This document shows positions 28,528 through 37,671 of a DNA stretch of 64,000 nucleotides, one piece after another. How positions within the stretch are numbered: position 1 is the stretch's first letter; each line of letters opens with the position of its first letter. This DNA is from Pseudorhodobacter sp. PARRP1 (lineage in GTDB: Bacteria; Pseudomonadota; Alphaproteobacteria; Rhodobacterales; Rhodobacteraceae): the NCBI GenBank assembly GCA_002256245.1, contig NKIU01000004.1, forward strand, positions 326,494 through 390,493, in the 5' to 3' direction. A program made the translations under genes and the position numbers. A model generated the notes under the pieces. It was not told the origin of the DNA, made no database searches, and worked only from the letters and a program-made list of their open reading frames with translations.

Positions 28528-29244
28528 ATGATGAAACGCATCATCCAACCCGCCCTGCTTGTCGCCACGCTGGCCTTTGCCGCAGCCCCGGCTTTCACGC
28601 CGTCATTCCGGGGCTATGACCCCGCGACATTCCCTGTGCAGATCGCGCATCCCAGCGTGCAGCCTGCGGGCTATGCGTTTGCGATCTGGGGGCTGATCTA
28701 TCTGTGGCTGATCGCCCATGCCGGGTTTGGGCTGACCAAGCGGCGCGGCGATGCGGCGTTTTTGCGGCCCGCAGCGGCGCTGACGGCTTCGGTTCTGCTG
28801 GGCACGGTCTGGCTGGCGATTGCGGTGGCGGCCCCGATCCCTGCGGCGGTGGCGATTGTCGTGATGGCAGCGACCGCGATCTATGCCTATCTTGTCGCCG
28901 ACCCGGTGCAGGATCGCTGGCTGCTGTCCGCCCCGCTTGCGATTTACGCAGGCTGGCTGACGGCGGCTTCGGCGGTCTCAACCGGGGTGATCATCGCAGG
29001 CTATGGCGTTTTGCCCGATACCGCAGCGGCGCTGACGATGCTGGGTGTGGTTCTGGTGATCGCTGTGGCGATCCAGATCAACCGACCGCAGATGCCGATT
29101 TATGGTGCGACAATTGTCTGGGCAATTGTCGGGATTGTGGTCAAAAGCTGGGGCAACAACCCGACCGTGGCCTATGCGGCGCTTGCCGGGGCGGTGGTTA
29201 TGGCGGGCGTTACGCTCGTATCAATGCGCGGGCGCGCAGGCTGA
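28528..29244 (+). CDS. TspO/MBR-related membrane protein
   Basis: A 238-residue protein with six or seven hydrophobic helices. The segment FPVQIAHPSVQPAGYAFAIWG and IYLWLIAHAG resemble the helix-1 to helix-2 region of the longer TspO/MBR-related proteins. A signal-like first helix precedes it. TspO proteins bind porphyrins and influence photosynthesis gene expression in Rhodobacter, but this longer relative may differ. Probably read with serS because of the short gap. Confidence 0.7.
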   Translation: MMKRIIQPALLVATLAFAAAPAFTPSFRGYDPATFPVQIAHPSVQPAGYAFAIWGLIYLWLIAHAGFGLTKRRGDAAFLRPAAALTASVLLGTVWLAIAVAAPIPAAVAIVVMAATAIYAYLVADPVQDRWLLSAPLAIYAGWLTAASAVSTGVIIAGYGVLPDTAAALTMLGVVLVIAVAIQINRPQMPIYGATIVWAIVGIVVKSWGNNPTVAYAALAGAVVMAGVTLVSMRGRAG

Positions 29245-29394
29245 TACAGGGCTATTGCGGCATCCCCGCGAGAAATGACTTGGGACAATCGCGAGATTTT
29301 TGCATTTTGCCACAACACAGTCCGGCAACGTGCGTGACAATGCAGAAAAATCAGCGGGGCACCCACGACAACCTGCCCTTGCATCACATCCCAT

Positions 29395-29463
29395 CGCCGC
29401 CCCGGACTTGATCCGGGGCCTCTGCTTTCAACCACGAGGCCCCGGATCAAGTCCGGGGCGGCG
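29395..29463. repeat. Perfect 28-bp inverted repeat with 13-bp spacer
   Basis: Left arm 29395-29422 and right arm 29436-29463 are exact reverse complements. Each carries a core of the form CCCCGGACTTGATCCGGGG, itself nearly palindromic. The element sits between the convergent TspO-like and der genes and could stop both transcripts. Related cores occur at 63540-63761. It looks like a dispersed repeat family that I recall in many alphaproteobacterial genomes. Confidence 0.8.
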
Positions 29464-29480
29464 GCGCAAAACAGCCGGCA

Positions 29481-30950
29481 CTATTGCCCTGTGTTCTTTT
29501 CCTTGTGTTTCCGCAGGCGGCTTGGCGTGTGGAACTTCGGATTGCGGAACGGGTTGCGGTCGCCCTGCCCCCGGAAGGTCAGGCGGATCGGCGTGCCGGG
29601 CATGTCGAAATGCTCGCGCAGGCCGTTGACGAGATAGCGGCGATAGGTGTCGGGCATATCATCGGGGTGCGAACACATCGCCACAAACCCCGGCGGGCGC
29701 TGCTTCACTTGCGTCATGTAGCGCACCTTGATGCGCCGCCCGCCCGGAGCCGGTGGCGGATGCGATTCGATCATCGCCCCCAGCCAGGTGTTCAGCCGCG
29801 CGGTGGGGATACGGCGGTTCCAGACCTCATGCGCTTTCAGGATGGCGTCATGCAGACGGTCCAGCCCGCGCCCAGTTTTACCCGAAACCGTGATCATCGG
29901 CGCGCCGCGCAACTGCGGCAGCAGACGCTCGAACATCTCTTTCAGCTCGGCCAGCTTTTCCTGCTTTTCGTCCTCAAGATCCCATTTGTTGACCGCAATC
30001 ACCACCGCACGGCCTTCGGTTTCGGCGAAATCGGCGATACGCAGATCCTGCACTTCGAACGGGATATCCACGTCCAGCAGCACCACCACCACTTCGGCAA
30101 AGCGCACCGCGCGGATGCCATCCGACACCGACAGCTTTTCCAGCTTTTCGTTGATCCGCGCCTTTTTGCGCATCCCCGCCGTGTCGAAAATCTTGATCGG
30201 CGTGCCCAGCCATTCGGCCCGCACCGAGATCGCGTCGCGGGTGATGCCCGCCTCGGGACCCGTCAACAGGCGGTCATAGCCAAGGATCTTGTTGATCAGC
30301 GTCGATTTTCCGGCATTGGGCCGCCCGATCACCGCGATTTGCAGCGGTTTCTTGGCAGTTGGGCGGAAGGCTTCAACATCCTGCTCTAGCTCGGCATCCT
30401 CTTCGGACACATCGACTTCGGTGGCCGGCGTATTCTCGGCCTCACGCTCGGCAAATTCGCCCTGCAGCGGCAACAGCATGCGGTAAAGATCGTCCATGCC
30501 CTCGCCATGCTCGGCAGAGATGCGCAAAGGCTCGCCCAGACCCAGGCTCCAGCCTTCTATGGCACCTGCATCACCGGCGCTGCCCTCGGCCTTGTTCACC
30601 GCCAAAATCACCCGCGCACCCTTTTTGCGCAGGATATCCGCGAAGGTTTCATCCGAAGGGGTGACGCCCATGCGCCCATCAATCACGAACAGGCTGACAT
30701 CGGCCATATCCACCGCGCGCTCGGTCAGACGGCGCATACGGCCCTGCAAGCTGTCGTCGGTGATTTCTTCAAGCCCTGCGGTGTCGATCACGGTAAAGCG
30801 CAGATCAAACAGCTTGGCATCGCCTTCGCGCAAATCGCGGGTCACGCCGGGCTGGTCATCGACCAGCGCCAGTTTGCGCCCGACAAGGCGGTTGAAAAGC
30901 GTCGATTTGCCCACATTGGGGCGGCCGACGATGGCAAGGGTAAAGCTCAT
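29481..30950 (-). CDS. der: Ribosome biogenesis GTPase Der (EngA)
   Basis: A 489-residue protein with two tandem Era-like GTPase domains and a C-terminal KH-like domain, needed for 50S subunit maturation. The G1 loops are [12 protein letters not shown] and [13 protein letters not shown]4 motifs are AVNKAEG (a variant) and AVNKWDL. The linker between domains is acidic ([14 protein letters not shown]). It is the last gene of the yfgM-like/bamB/der operon, an order shared with Escherichia coli. Confidence 0.97.
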   Translation of the reverse strand: MSFTLAIVGRPNVGKSTLFNRLVGRKLALVDDQPGVTRDLREGDAKLFDLRFTVIDTAGLEEITDDSLQGRMRRLTERAVDMADVSLFVIDGRMGVTPSDETFADILRKKGARVILAVNKAEGSAGDAGAIEGWSLGLGEPLRISAEHGEGMDDLYRMLLPLQGEFAEREAENTPATEVDVSEEDAELEQDVEAFRPTAKKPLQIAVIGRPNAGKSTLINKILGYDRLLTGPEAGITRDAISVRAEWLGTPIKIFDTAGMRKKARINEKLEKLSVSDGIRAVRFAEVVVVLLDVDIPFEVQDLRIADFAETEGRAVVIAVNKWDLEDEKQEKLAELKEMFERLLPQLRGAPMITVSGKTGRGLDRLHDAILKAHEVWNRRIPTARLNTWLGAMIESHPPPAPGGRRIKVRYMTQVKQRPPGFVAMCSHPDDMPDTYRRYLVNGLREHFDMPGTPIRLTFRGQGDRNPFRNPKFHTPSRLRKHKEKNTGQ

Positions 30951-30998
30951 TTCAGGCGTCCGGGTATAACTAAGCTGCCCCCATACACGCCTGAACGC

Positions 30999-32345
30999 TT
31001 AACGGAAAGCGTGAAGTTGCCCGTTGCCGCCAACCACGAACAGCAAACCCTGCGCCAGCGCGGGGGCCGAGGCTGCACCGCCGGGGATTTCGACGCTGTA
31101 AACCTGATTGCCATTGGTCGGATCAAAGCCGCGCAAGCTGCCATCGGACGAGGCGACAACGATCCGCCCGCCCGCCAGAACCGGGCCATAATGCGCATAG
31201 ATCGCCTGCCGCTTCTTGGGTTTGTCCTTGACGAAATACGGCATCTCGATCGACCAGATCACAGCACCCGTGCTGGCATCCAGCCGCACCAGACGCGCTT
31301 CGTCATTGACCACAAACACCGATCCACCCACCACCAGCGGCGGGTTCAACGCGCCCTCGTTGGCGGTCCAGATCCGCGCGCCCGTGGTTTTGTTGATCGC
31401 CACGGTGCGGCCTGCGGCGGTGCCAAGATAGACGGTGTCGCCAATGATCACCGGGTCGCCGGTCACATCGCCCATGCCGCCATAGCTGCGGCCCAAGCGT
31501 TGCCCCGACACACCCGCGTTCCAGATCGGATCGCCAGTGCCCGCCTGCACGGCAGAGACCTGACCGCTGGCGAAGGGCAGCACCACGGTGTCGCCATCAA
31601 CGCCCACCGAGGCAGTGCCGATCATGCCGCTGGAATTGGGTGCGCCCGCCTGTTGCCATACCTGCTTGCCGGTGTCGGCGGAAACCGCCAGTGCCGAGCC
31701 GTCGCGGCCCATCGCATAAACCACATTGCCAACCACCGTTGGCGCGCCGGTGATCGGGCTGTCAAAGCGTTGCCGCCACGCAATCCCGCCGGTGCTGGCA
31801 TCCAGCGCCACCAACTCGCCATAGCCCGAGGTGGCATAAACGCGGTTACCGCTGGCGGCCAGACCGCCGCCGACGATGTTGCTGGCATCGCCCGACTCGG
31901 GCGCGATGCTGGCCTGCCAAAGGGCGGCGCCACCGGTCGAGGTCGCGGCCACGCGCGAGCTTGCATCCATCGTGAACACCCGCCCGCCCGCGACGATGGG
32001 CGACGAGGCGATGCGGGATCGTTTGCTATCCCCCGCGCCGATACTCACGCTGAACACCCGCTGCGGATTGCCCGACAGCGCGCCATTGCCCGAGGCATGA
32101 TGCGCATTGCCGCCGCGATGGCTCCAATCGGCATTGGCCGAGGCACCCGGCAGGGCAATCGGCACAGCGGTGTTGGCGGGTTGCAACGAGGCGGCGACCG
32201 GGGCGGGTTGGCCTTCGACTTGCAGCGAATCCTCCAGCGGGGTGCGCACCGGAAAACGTTCTCCCTCAAGGATCACGTCTTTTTCGCATCCAGCCAGCCC
32301 GATGCACAGCATCAGTCCCGCCATCCCGATCTTGGCCCTGGTCAT
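30999..32345 (-). CDS. bamB: Outer membrane assembly lipoprotein BamB
   Basis: A 448-residue lipoprotein with PQQ-like beta-propeller repeats, the BamB scaffold of the BAM complex that folds outer-membrane proteins. The signal peptide MTRAKIGMAGLMLCIGLAGC ends in a lipobox with the acylated Cys. Propeller blades recur as LDASTGGIAWRQRF, VSADTGKQVWQQ and INKTTGARIWTA. The start at 32345 gives a standard signal peptide; an in-frame ATG at 32369 is the alternative. The position before der supports BamB rather than a dehydrogenase. Confidence 0.9.
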   Translation of the reverse strand: MTRAKIGMAGLMLCIGLAGCEKDVILEGERFPVRTPLEDSLQVEGQPAPVAASLQPANTAVPIALPGASANADWSHRGGNAHHASGNGALSGNPQRVFSVSIGAGDSKRSRIASSPIVAGGRVFTMDASSRVAATSTGGAALWQASIAPESGDASNIVGGGLAASGNRVYATSGYGELVALDASTGGIAWRQRFDSPITGAPTVVGNVVYAMGRDGSALAVSADTGKQVWQQAGAPNSSGMIGTASVGVDGDTVVLPFASGQVSAVQAGTGDPIWNAGVSGQRLGRSYGGMGDVTGDPVIIGDTVYLGTAAGRTVAINKTTGARIWTANEGALNPPLVVGGSVFVVNDEARLVRLDASTGAVIWSIEMPYFVKDKPKKRQAIYAHYGPVLAGGRIVVASSDGSLRGFDPTNGNQVYSVEIPGGAASAPALAQGLLFVVGGNGQLHAFR

Positions 32346-32391
32346 CACGCGAAACACCCCCACATTCATTCCATCGCACCCTAAGGGCGGT

Positions 32392-33072
32392 TCAGCCCGC
32401 ATCCGCCGCCGGTTCCGCCGCCGCATTCGGCTCGGGCGGCGTGCCGCCCAGTGCCGTGATCATTTGGGCTGCGCGCTGGCGCAAGCCACCCGGAGCCTCT
32501 TGATCCTGCATCAGCGCGGCAAGGGCCGCAATCGCTTCGTCTTTCTTGCCGTCTTCGATCAGCAGATAGGCCAGTTGCTCTGCCGCAAGCGTGCGGAAAG
32601 CCCGGCCCGGCACGGCAATCGCTTCCAGTGCGGCGCGGCGGTCTGCCAGGGGTTGATCCTTGCCCACCAGCGCGACGCGGCGCAAGCTGGCCAGATCGCG
32701 GTAAACCTGCGGCTGGCTTTGATCGGCGATAAGTTTGTCAAGTGCTGCCAAAGCGGCGGCCTTGTCGGTGCCGGCATCGGTGGCCAGCATCAGATCTTTC
32801 AGCGCAACCTGCCCCGCGTCTGCCGGGATCGCCGCGATGGCCTGCGCGCGGTCTTCGGGTGCGCCCAGATCAACTGCATCCAGCATCGCATCGCCAAAGC
32901 TTTGCGCCCGTGCGGCATCGCGTGCCTTGGTCCATTCGGTATAGGCCGCACCACCGACAACACCGGCGACGACCAGCACTCCGATCCAGCCGTATTTGCG
33001 GAACATCGCATAAAGCCTGTCGCGGCGAACCTCTTCTGTGACCTCGCTGATAAAGCTGTCTGGATTGCTCAC
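32392..33072 (-). CDS. YfgM-like TPR membrane protein
   Basis: A 226-residue protein with a short cytoplasmic N-terminus, one membrane helix (YGWIGVLVVAGVVGGAAY) and an alpha-helical periplasmic domain of TPR type. It matches YfgM, an ancillary SecYEG/chaperone partner, in shape and in its position before bamB and der. The GTG start at 33072 (then SNPDSFISEVTEEVRRD) is preferred because AGAGAGG lies just upstream; an earlier in-frame start gives an unsupported 19-residue extension. Confidence 0.85.
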   Translation of the reverse strand: MSNPDSFISEVTEEVRRDRLYAMFRKYGWIGVLVVAGVVGGAAYTEWTKARDAARAQSFGDAMLDAVDLGAPEDRAQAIAAIPADAGQVALKDLMLATDAGTDKAAALAALDKLIADQSQPQVYRDLASLRRVALVGKDQPLADRRAALEAIAVPGRAFRTLAAEQLAYLLIEDGKKDEAIAALAALMQDQEAPGGLRQRAAQMITALGGTPPEPNAAAEPAADAG

Positions 33073-33317
33073 GCCGGCCTCTCTTTCGCACCGGGGCCAT
33101 TGTGCGCCCCGGATCATGCTTTGCCCCACGCTGACGCGCAGGCTGACTTGGTCCCTGTCTTACAGGCAAAGCCCGCAACTTGCCAAGCCCCGCAACAGAG
33201 CATCTGCAGCGACGTGATCACCGCCAGAAATTTGACAAAGCGCCGGGATTAAGACGAATTGTTAACATAATTGCATGAAATATTCTCCAAACCTGTCCCT
33301 TTTGCCCGAGTTGTCCG
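33073..33317. other. Intergenic region between yfgM-like and RTX genes
   Basis: A 245-bp divergent region. GC falls to the right, with an AT-rich block at 33249-33295 containing ATTAAGACGAATTGTTAAC, where the two TTAA elements are 9 bp apart and so do not fit the CtrA spacing. It probably holds the RTX gene promoter. No RNA gene is seen. Confidence 0.4.
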
Positions 33318-35000
33318 ATGGAACCTGCAATCCTTGCCAATGTTTTCCTGTTTCTGGGCGCTTTGGGCCTGAACATCGGCCTTGGCGGCACCGACACCAC
33401 AAGCAATGACACAGGTGCGCAGGATGATCCGCTGTATAACCCGCAGAACTATGCGCAGGCGCATGACGGCAGCGAAGGCGCCGATAGCGTCACCGCCGAC
33501 TCTGACAATCAGGCGTGGTTTCTGCACGGCGGCAACGATGATCTGACAGCCTCGTCGGGCAGCGACTATGCCAATATGGGTGAGGGCGACGATCACGCGG
33601 TGATGGGCGCGGGCAATGACATCGGCCTTGGCGGGGCGGGCAATGACAGCCTTGCCGGCGGTGTCGGCGCGGATTCGCTTTATGGCGGCACGGGCAACGA
33701 TCAGTTGCAGGGCAATCTTGGCGATGATGGCCTTGCGGGCGGTGATGGCAATGACGAGCTTTGGGGCGGGCTTGGCGGCGATGTGCTGAACGGCGGCGCG
33801 GGCGATGACACGCTGTCGGGCTTTGTGACCGGGGCTGCCGGTGCCGGTGGCATGACCGGGGCCGAAGGCAGCGACCAGTTGGTGGGTGGCGACGGCAACG
33901 ATGTGCTGGTGCTGGGGCATGGCGATCTGGGCCAGGGCGGCGCGGGCAACGACACCTTCGATATCGACACGCGCTGGAACGACGGCACGGCGATTGCGCA
34001 TATCACCGACTACAACGCCGAACAGGATGCGCTGCACATCAGCTACATCCCGCATTACGCCTCCGACAGTTCGGTGGAAGTGCCGCCGGTGATGACACTG
34101 ACCCACACGCCCGATGGCAGCACCGAGATCAGGATGGACGGCGCGATTGTCGCACAACTGGATGGGGTCAGCGAATTCAGCCTGAATGATATCGTTCTGG
34201 TGCCGGATGCCACCACCGATCCGCAATTTGTCGCAGGCAATTACACCGCTGATGTGCATGGCACCGCGGGCGACGACAGCCTTACGGGCGGCAGCGATCC
34301 CACCGCTTGGCATCTCGAAGACGGCGCCGATCATCTGACCGGCTCCAGCGGGTCGGATTACGCCGATCTGGGGGCTGGCAACGATCACGCCACGATGGGC
34401 GACGGCAACGATTCGGTGCTGGGCCATGCGGGCGATGACAGCATCGACGGTGGCGCGGGTGCCGATACCCTGCGCGGCGGCGACGGGCTTGATACGCTGC
34501 ACGGCGGCGATGGCGCTGACCGTATGGCCGGGGACTCCGGCAATGATCTGATGGCGGGCGGCGCGGGCGCTGACAGTCTGCTGGGCGGCGGCGGCGATGA
34601 CACCTTGTCGGGCTATTCCGACACCCATGCCGCTGACGACAGCCTGACGGGCATTGACGGCGCAGATACGCTGTTGGGCGGCGATGGCAATGACACCCTG
34701 ATCATCGGCCACGGCGACACCGCCACCGGTGGCGCGGGTGCCGACCGGTTTGAGATTGAACATCAGTGGGCCGATGGCACCGCAGCCGCGACGATCACCG
34801 ATTACAACCAGCAGACCGACCATCTGGAACTGCATTATGCCCCGCACTTTGACACCAACAACGTCGAGATCACGCCAGTGGTCAGCGTGGCGTTCTCGGC
34901 CGGGGTGTCGGTGATCAGCGTCGATGGCGTGGTGGTGGCCAATGTGACATCCGCGCGCGCGGTCAACGTGTCTGATGTGGCGCTGGTGCGCGAAGCCTGA
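33318..35000 (+). CDS. RTX calcium-binding repeat protein, internally duplicated
   Basis: A 560-residue acidic protein built of GGxGxDxLx nonapeptides that fold into calcium-bound beta-rolls. After a hydrophobic N-terminus (ILANVFLFLGALGLNIGLGG) come two homologous modules, about residues 61-298 and 320-560. Each begins with a TAW/QAW element and SSGSDYA, has about eight RTX repeats, and ends with a TDYN-type beta segment and a DI/DV-x-LV end. No enzyme domain is seen, so it may be a surface or matrix protein. RTX proteins normally leave by type I secretion, but no transporter is nearby. Its stop abuts that of the caspase gene (TGA|TCA). Confidence 0.88.
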   Translation: MEPAILANVFLFLGALGLNIGLGGTDTTSNDTGAQDDPLYNPQNYAQAHDGSEGADSVTADSDNQAWFLHGGNDDLTASSGSDYANMGEGDDHAVMGAGNDIGLGGAGNDSLAGGVGADSLYGGTGNDQLQGNLGDDGLAGGDGNDELWGGLGGDVLNGGAGDDTLSGFVTGAAGAGGMTGAEGSDQLVGGDGNDVLVLGHGDLGQGGAGNDTFDIDTRWNDGTAIAHITDYNAEQDALHISYIPHYASDSSVEVPPVMTLTHTPDGSTEIRMDGAIVAQLDGVSEFSLNDIVLVPDATTDPQFVAGNYTADVHGTAGDDSLTGGSDPTAWHLEDGADHLTGSSGSDYADLGAGNDHATMGDGNDSVLGHAGDDSIDGGAGADTLRGGDGLDTLHGGDGADRMAGDSGNDLMAGGAGADSLLGGGGDDTLSGYSDTHAADDSLTGIDGADTLLGGDGNDTLIIGHGDTATGGAGADRFEIEHQWADGTAAATITDYNQQTDHLELHYAPHFDTNNVEITPVVSVAFSAGVSVISVDGVVVANVTSARAVNVSDVALVREA

Positions 35001-37616
35001 TCACGGCTTCTGAAGCTGGCCTTCGATGATGCCGATCCAGTCGGCCCTGCCCGGGTCAAGCCGGCCCTCGGCCTGTAAACCCTTCAAGATCGCCAAGGCC
35101 TGCCGCTGCATCTGTTTCGGATCGTCTTCATACATCGCGATCCGCACCAGACTCGACACCAGCGCCATCTGGTTTTCCACATTGGCCGGATCACTGGCCA
35201 CCATCGCCGACACGATGGCATAGCTTTGCCGCGCAAAGCTGTGGGCTGCTTCCGCATCGCCCTGCATCAGCGCCACATCTCCCAGATAATCCAGATCGGT
35301 CGCCCAATCTTGCTGGCGGCTGGCGTTGTGAGAAGCCTCTGCCGCCAGCCGTCGCGAAATCGCCTCGGCGGCGGTGTAGCGCCGCTTGGCCTCGGCAAAA
35401 TCCTGCGCCTTGAAGGCAAGCCTGCCCAATCGCGACTGCGTCAGCGCTACGCTGCGCTGCCAATCGGTGTTCGCGGGGTCTTGCGCGGCCAGTTTTTCGC
35501 GCAAGGTCAGGGCTTTGACATAAAACGACTTCGCCTTCGATGCGTCGGCCAGTGCTGCATACGCATCGCCCGCTTTCACGTATCCCATGCCCAAATCGTT
35601 TGGCCACCGGGTCTGGCCCGGGTCTTTCGCCACCAGCTTTTCCAATATCGCAATTTCCGCCTTGAACCGCAGCAGCGCCGCTTTCGGATCGTCAAGCGTC
35701 AGCAAAACGTCACCAATCTTGTCAAAGCTGATCGTCAGATCGGCGCGCGTCGCGTCGTCATCGGGCGCGCGGGCCAGCAAGGCCTGACGCAGCGCAAGGG
35801 CGTCGTTGAACATCACCAGCGCCCCGCGCGGATTGCCTGACAGCTTGCGCAGATCCCCCACCCGGTCCAGAACCAACCCCAGATCGCGCCGCACATCGTC
35901 GCGCGCGGGGAACTCGGCCACCAGTTGCCGCAGCAAGCCCAGACTATCCTCTTGCAGCGCCAAGGCCGCCACCACATTGCCACGCAACTGCGCCACATCG
36001 CCAAGTTTCGATTGCGCCACAAAAACATCGTGACGCCATTTCAGCGGCGCATCGGGGGTTACAGACAGCTTTTGCGCCACCGCGAGGGCTGCGCGAAATT
36101 CGGCCTCGGCCCCCACAAGATCACCCTGCAACAACAGCATGTCGCCGATGTTCACCCGCGCCACCGCCCAGTTGCGCAGATAGTCCATATCCTCGGGCAC
36201 CTCGGCCACGCGCGCGGCGGCCACCGCCTGCCACGCGCGGTAACTGCGCAGCGCAAGGCTGGTGTTGCCGGTGTTGCGCAACAGATCGCCCTGATCCCAC
36301 AGAAGATCGCTATAGGCCACGCGTTCAGGACGGGGCAGCGCCTGCCCTTCCAACTCGGCGTAAAGCGCCAGCGCCTTGGTCAAATCCGCCAAGGCCAGAT
36401 CATAGCGCAGATCGGTTTTCGCGGCAGAGGCGGCAAGCGCATGGGTCTGAGCCTCGGACAGGGTGCGGGCGCGGTAGTTGTCGCGCAGCGCATCACGGGC
36501 TTCGGCGTCGAGTTTGGCGGCCTTGTCCAAGGCGGCGCGGGCAAGATCGAAGGCACCCAGATCAAGCGCCTGCTCGGCCTCGGCGCGAAACCGCGCCACC
36601 TTGGGATCGTCGGCCGACAAAAGCTGCACCTGCGCGCGAAACCGCAGGAAGGATTCCGCCGATTGCACCAAGGCCTGCGCGCGCGCAGCCCTGTCCTTGC
36701 CCGCCAGATCCGCTGACATCAGCGCGCCGTAAAGAGGTGCCAGTGGCATGTCTTTCTCGCGCGCCAAAGCCTCAACCTCGGCGCGCAGCGCGGGCGGCAG
36801 GCCGGCCATGGCGACCAGCAGGCGGTCACGCTCGCCCAGATCGCCGGTTTGGGCTGCGAAAAACAACTTGGGCAGGCCGCTTTCGATATAGGGCAACTGC
36901 TTGCCACGGCTGCGGTCATAGACATCCTGCTGCACCAGCGTCAGCGCCGTGCGCACCTCGACCCCCGGGGTTGCAAAGTGGCGCAGCAGGGCTTCGGTGA
37001 ATGGGCTGTCAGCACCCTCGCCATCCGCCGCAACCTCGCCCGGTGCGGCTGAGAACGCAAACAGCACCCCATCGGCGCGGCCCACCCGGCCCAGACCGGG
37101 CTTGGGCTGATCGACACCGTCGTTCAGCGCCACCGCAGAGCGGCCCTGCCCCGTGCCACCCCCGCCCCAAGGGTCTTCGCGGCAGGCGTCCAGCAGCACG
37201 ATACCAACGGGCGCCACCGCGGCCAGTGCCGCCTGCACCTCGGCCAGCGGCAAGGCACTGTCCGCCACCGCATCCGCCGACCCTGCCTGCGCATCGACCG
37301 GCATAAGGTAGTTCACCCCGGCAATTTCCACCCCGTGGCCTGCGTAAAACAGCAAGGCCACATCCGCCCCCGCACCATCCTCGCGAAAATCATCCAGCGC
37401 CCGGCGCATCCGTTTCAGGTCACGGTTGGTTTCCACCGTCACCTCAAAGCCCAACCCCGCCAGCAAGCCTTCAACCGCCACCGCATCATTGACCGGATTA
37501 TCCAGCTTGCGCAGGTGCTTGTAATCTTGCGCCGCCAGCACAAGCGCCACCCGCCGTTCGGCCATAGCCTGCACGGGCAGCAACAGGCAAAGGATCAAAA
37601 GCAATCGGGGCAGCAT
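35001..37616 (-). CDS. Secreted caspase-like (C14) protein with TPR array
   Basis: An 871-residue exported protein. A signal peptide (MLPRLLLILCLLLPVQAMA) is followed by a caspase/metacaspase-type p20 domain: RRVALVLAAQDYKHLRKL, the catalytic His at residue 94 in LLFYAGHGVEIAG and the catalytic Cys at residue 145 in GIVLLDACREDPWGG. The dyad is therefore complete. The remaining two thirds are alpha-helical repeats of TPR type (for example NIGDMLLLQGDLVGAEAEFRAAL). The start at 37616 is where the signal peptide begins. Targets are unknown. Such bacterial caspase homologues are linked to stress response or defence in other species, but nothing here proves either. Confidence 0.88.
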   Translation of the reverse strand: MLPRLLLILCLLLPVQAMAERRVALVLAAQDYKHLRKLDNPVNDAVAVEGLLAGLGFEVTVETNRDLKRMRRALDDFREDGAGADVALLFYAGHGVEIAGVNYLMPVDAQAGSADAVADSALPLAEVQAALAAVAPVGIVLLDACREDPWGGGGTGQGRSAVALNDGVDQPKPGLGRVGRADGVLFAFSAAPGEVAADGEGADSPFTEALLRHFATPGVEVRTALTLVQQDVYDRSRGKQLPYIESGLPKLFFAAQTGDLGERDRLLVAMAGLPPALRAEVEALAREKDMPLAPLYGALMSADLAGKDRAARAQALVQSAESFLRFRAQVQLLSADDPKVARFRAEAEQALDLGAFDLARAALDKAAKLDAEARDALRDNYRARTLSEAQTHALAASAAKTDLRYDLALADLTKALALYAELEGQALPRPERVAYSDLLWDQGDLLRNTGNTSLALRSYRAWQAVAAARVAEVPEDMDYLRNWAVARVNIGDMLLLQGDLVGAEAEFRAALAVAQKLSVTPDAPLKWRHDVFVAQSKLGDVAQLRGNVVAALALQEDSLGLLRQLVAEFPARDDVRRDLGLVLDRVGDLRKLSGNPRGALVMFNDALALRQALLARAPDDDATRADLTISFDKIGDVLLTLDDPKAALLRFKAEIAILEKLVAKDPGQTRWPNDLGMGYVKAGDAYAALADASKAKSFYVKALTLREKLAAQDPANTDWQRSVALTQSRLGRLAFKAQDFAEAKRRYTAAEAISRRLAAEASHNASRQQDWATDLDYLGDVALMQGDAEAAHSFARQSYAIVSAMVASDPANVENQMALVSSLVRIAMYEDDPKQMQRQALAILKGLQAEGRLDPGRADWIGIIEGQLQKP

Positions 37617-37671
37617 GAAATCAATCCTAAGAATGACCCATCCTGCCCCGAAAACCGCAATCGGTAAAGCG

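Noticed and set aside
33249..33267. TTAA pair upstream of the RTX gene
   Set aside because: Spacing is 9 bp, not the 7 bp of the CtrA consensus.
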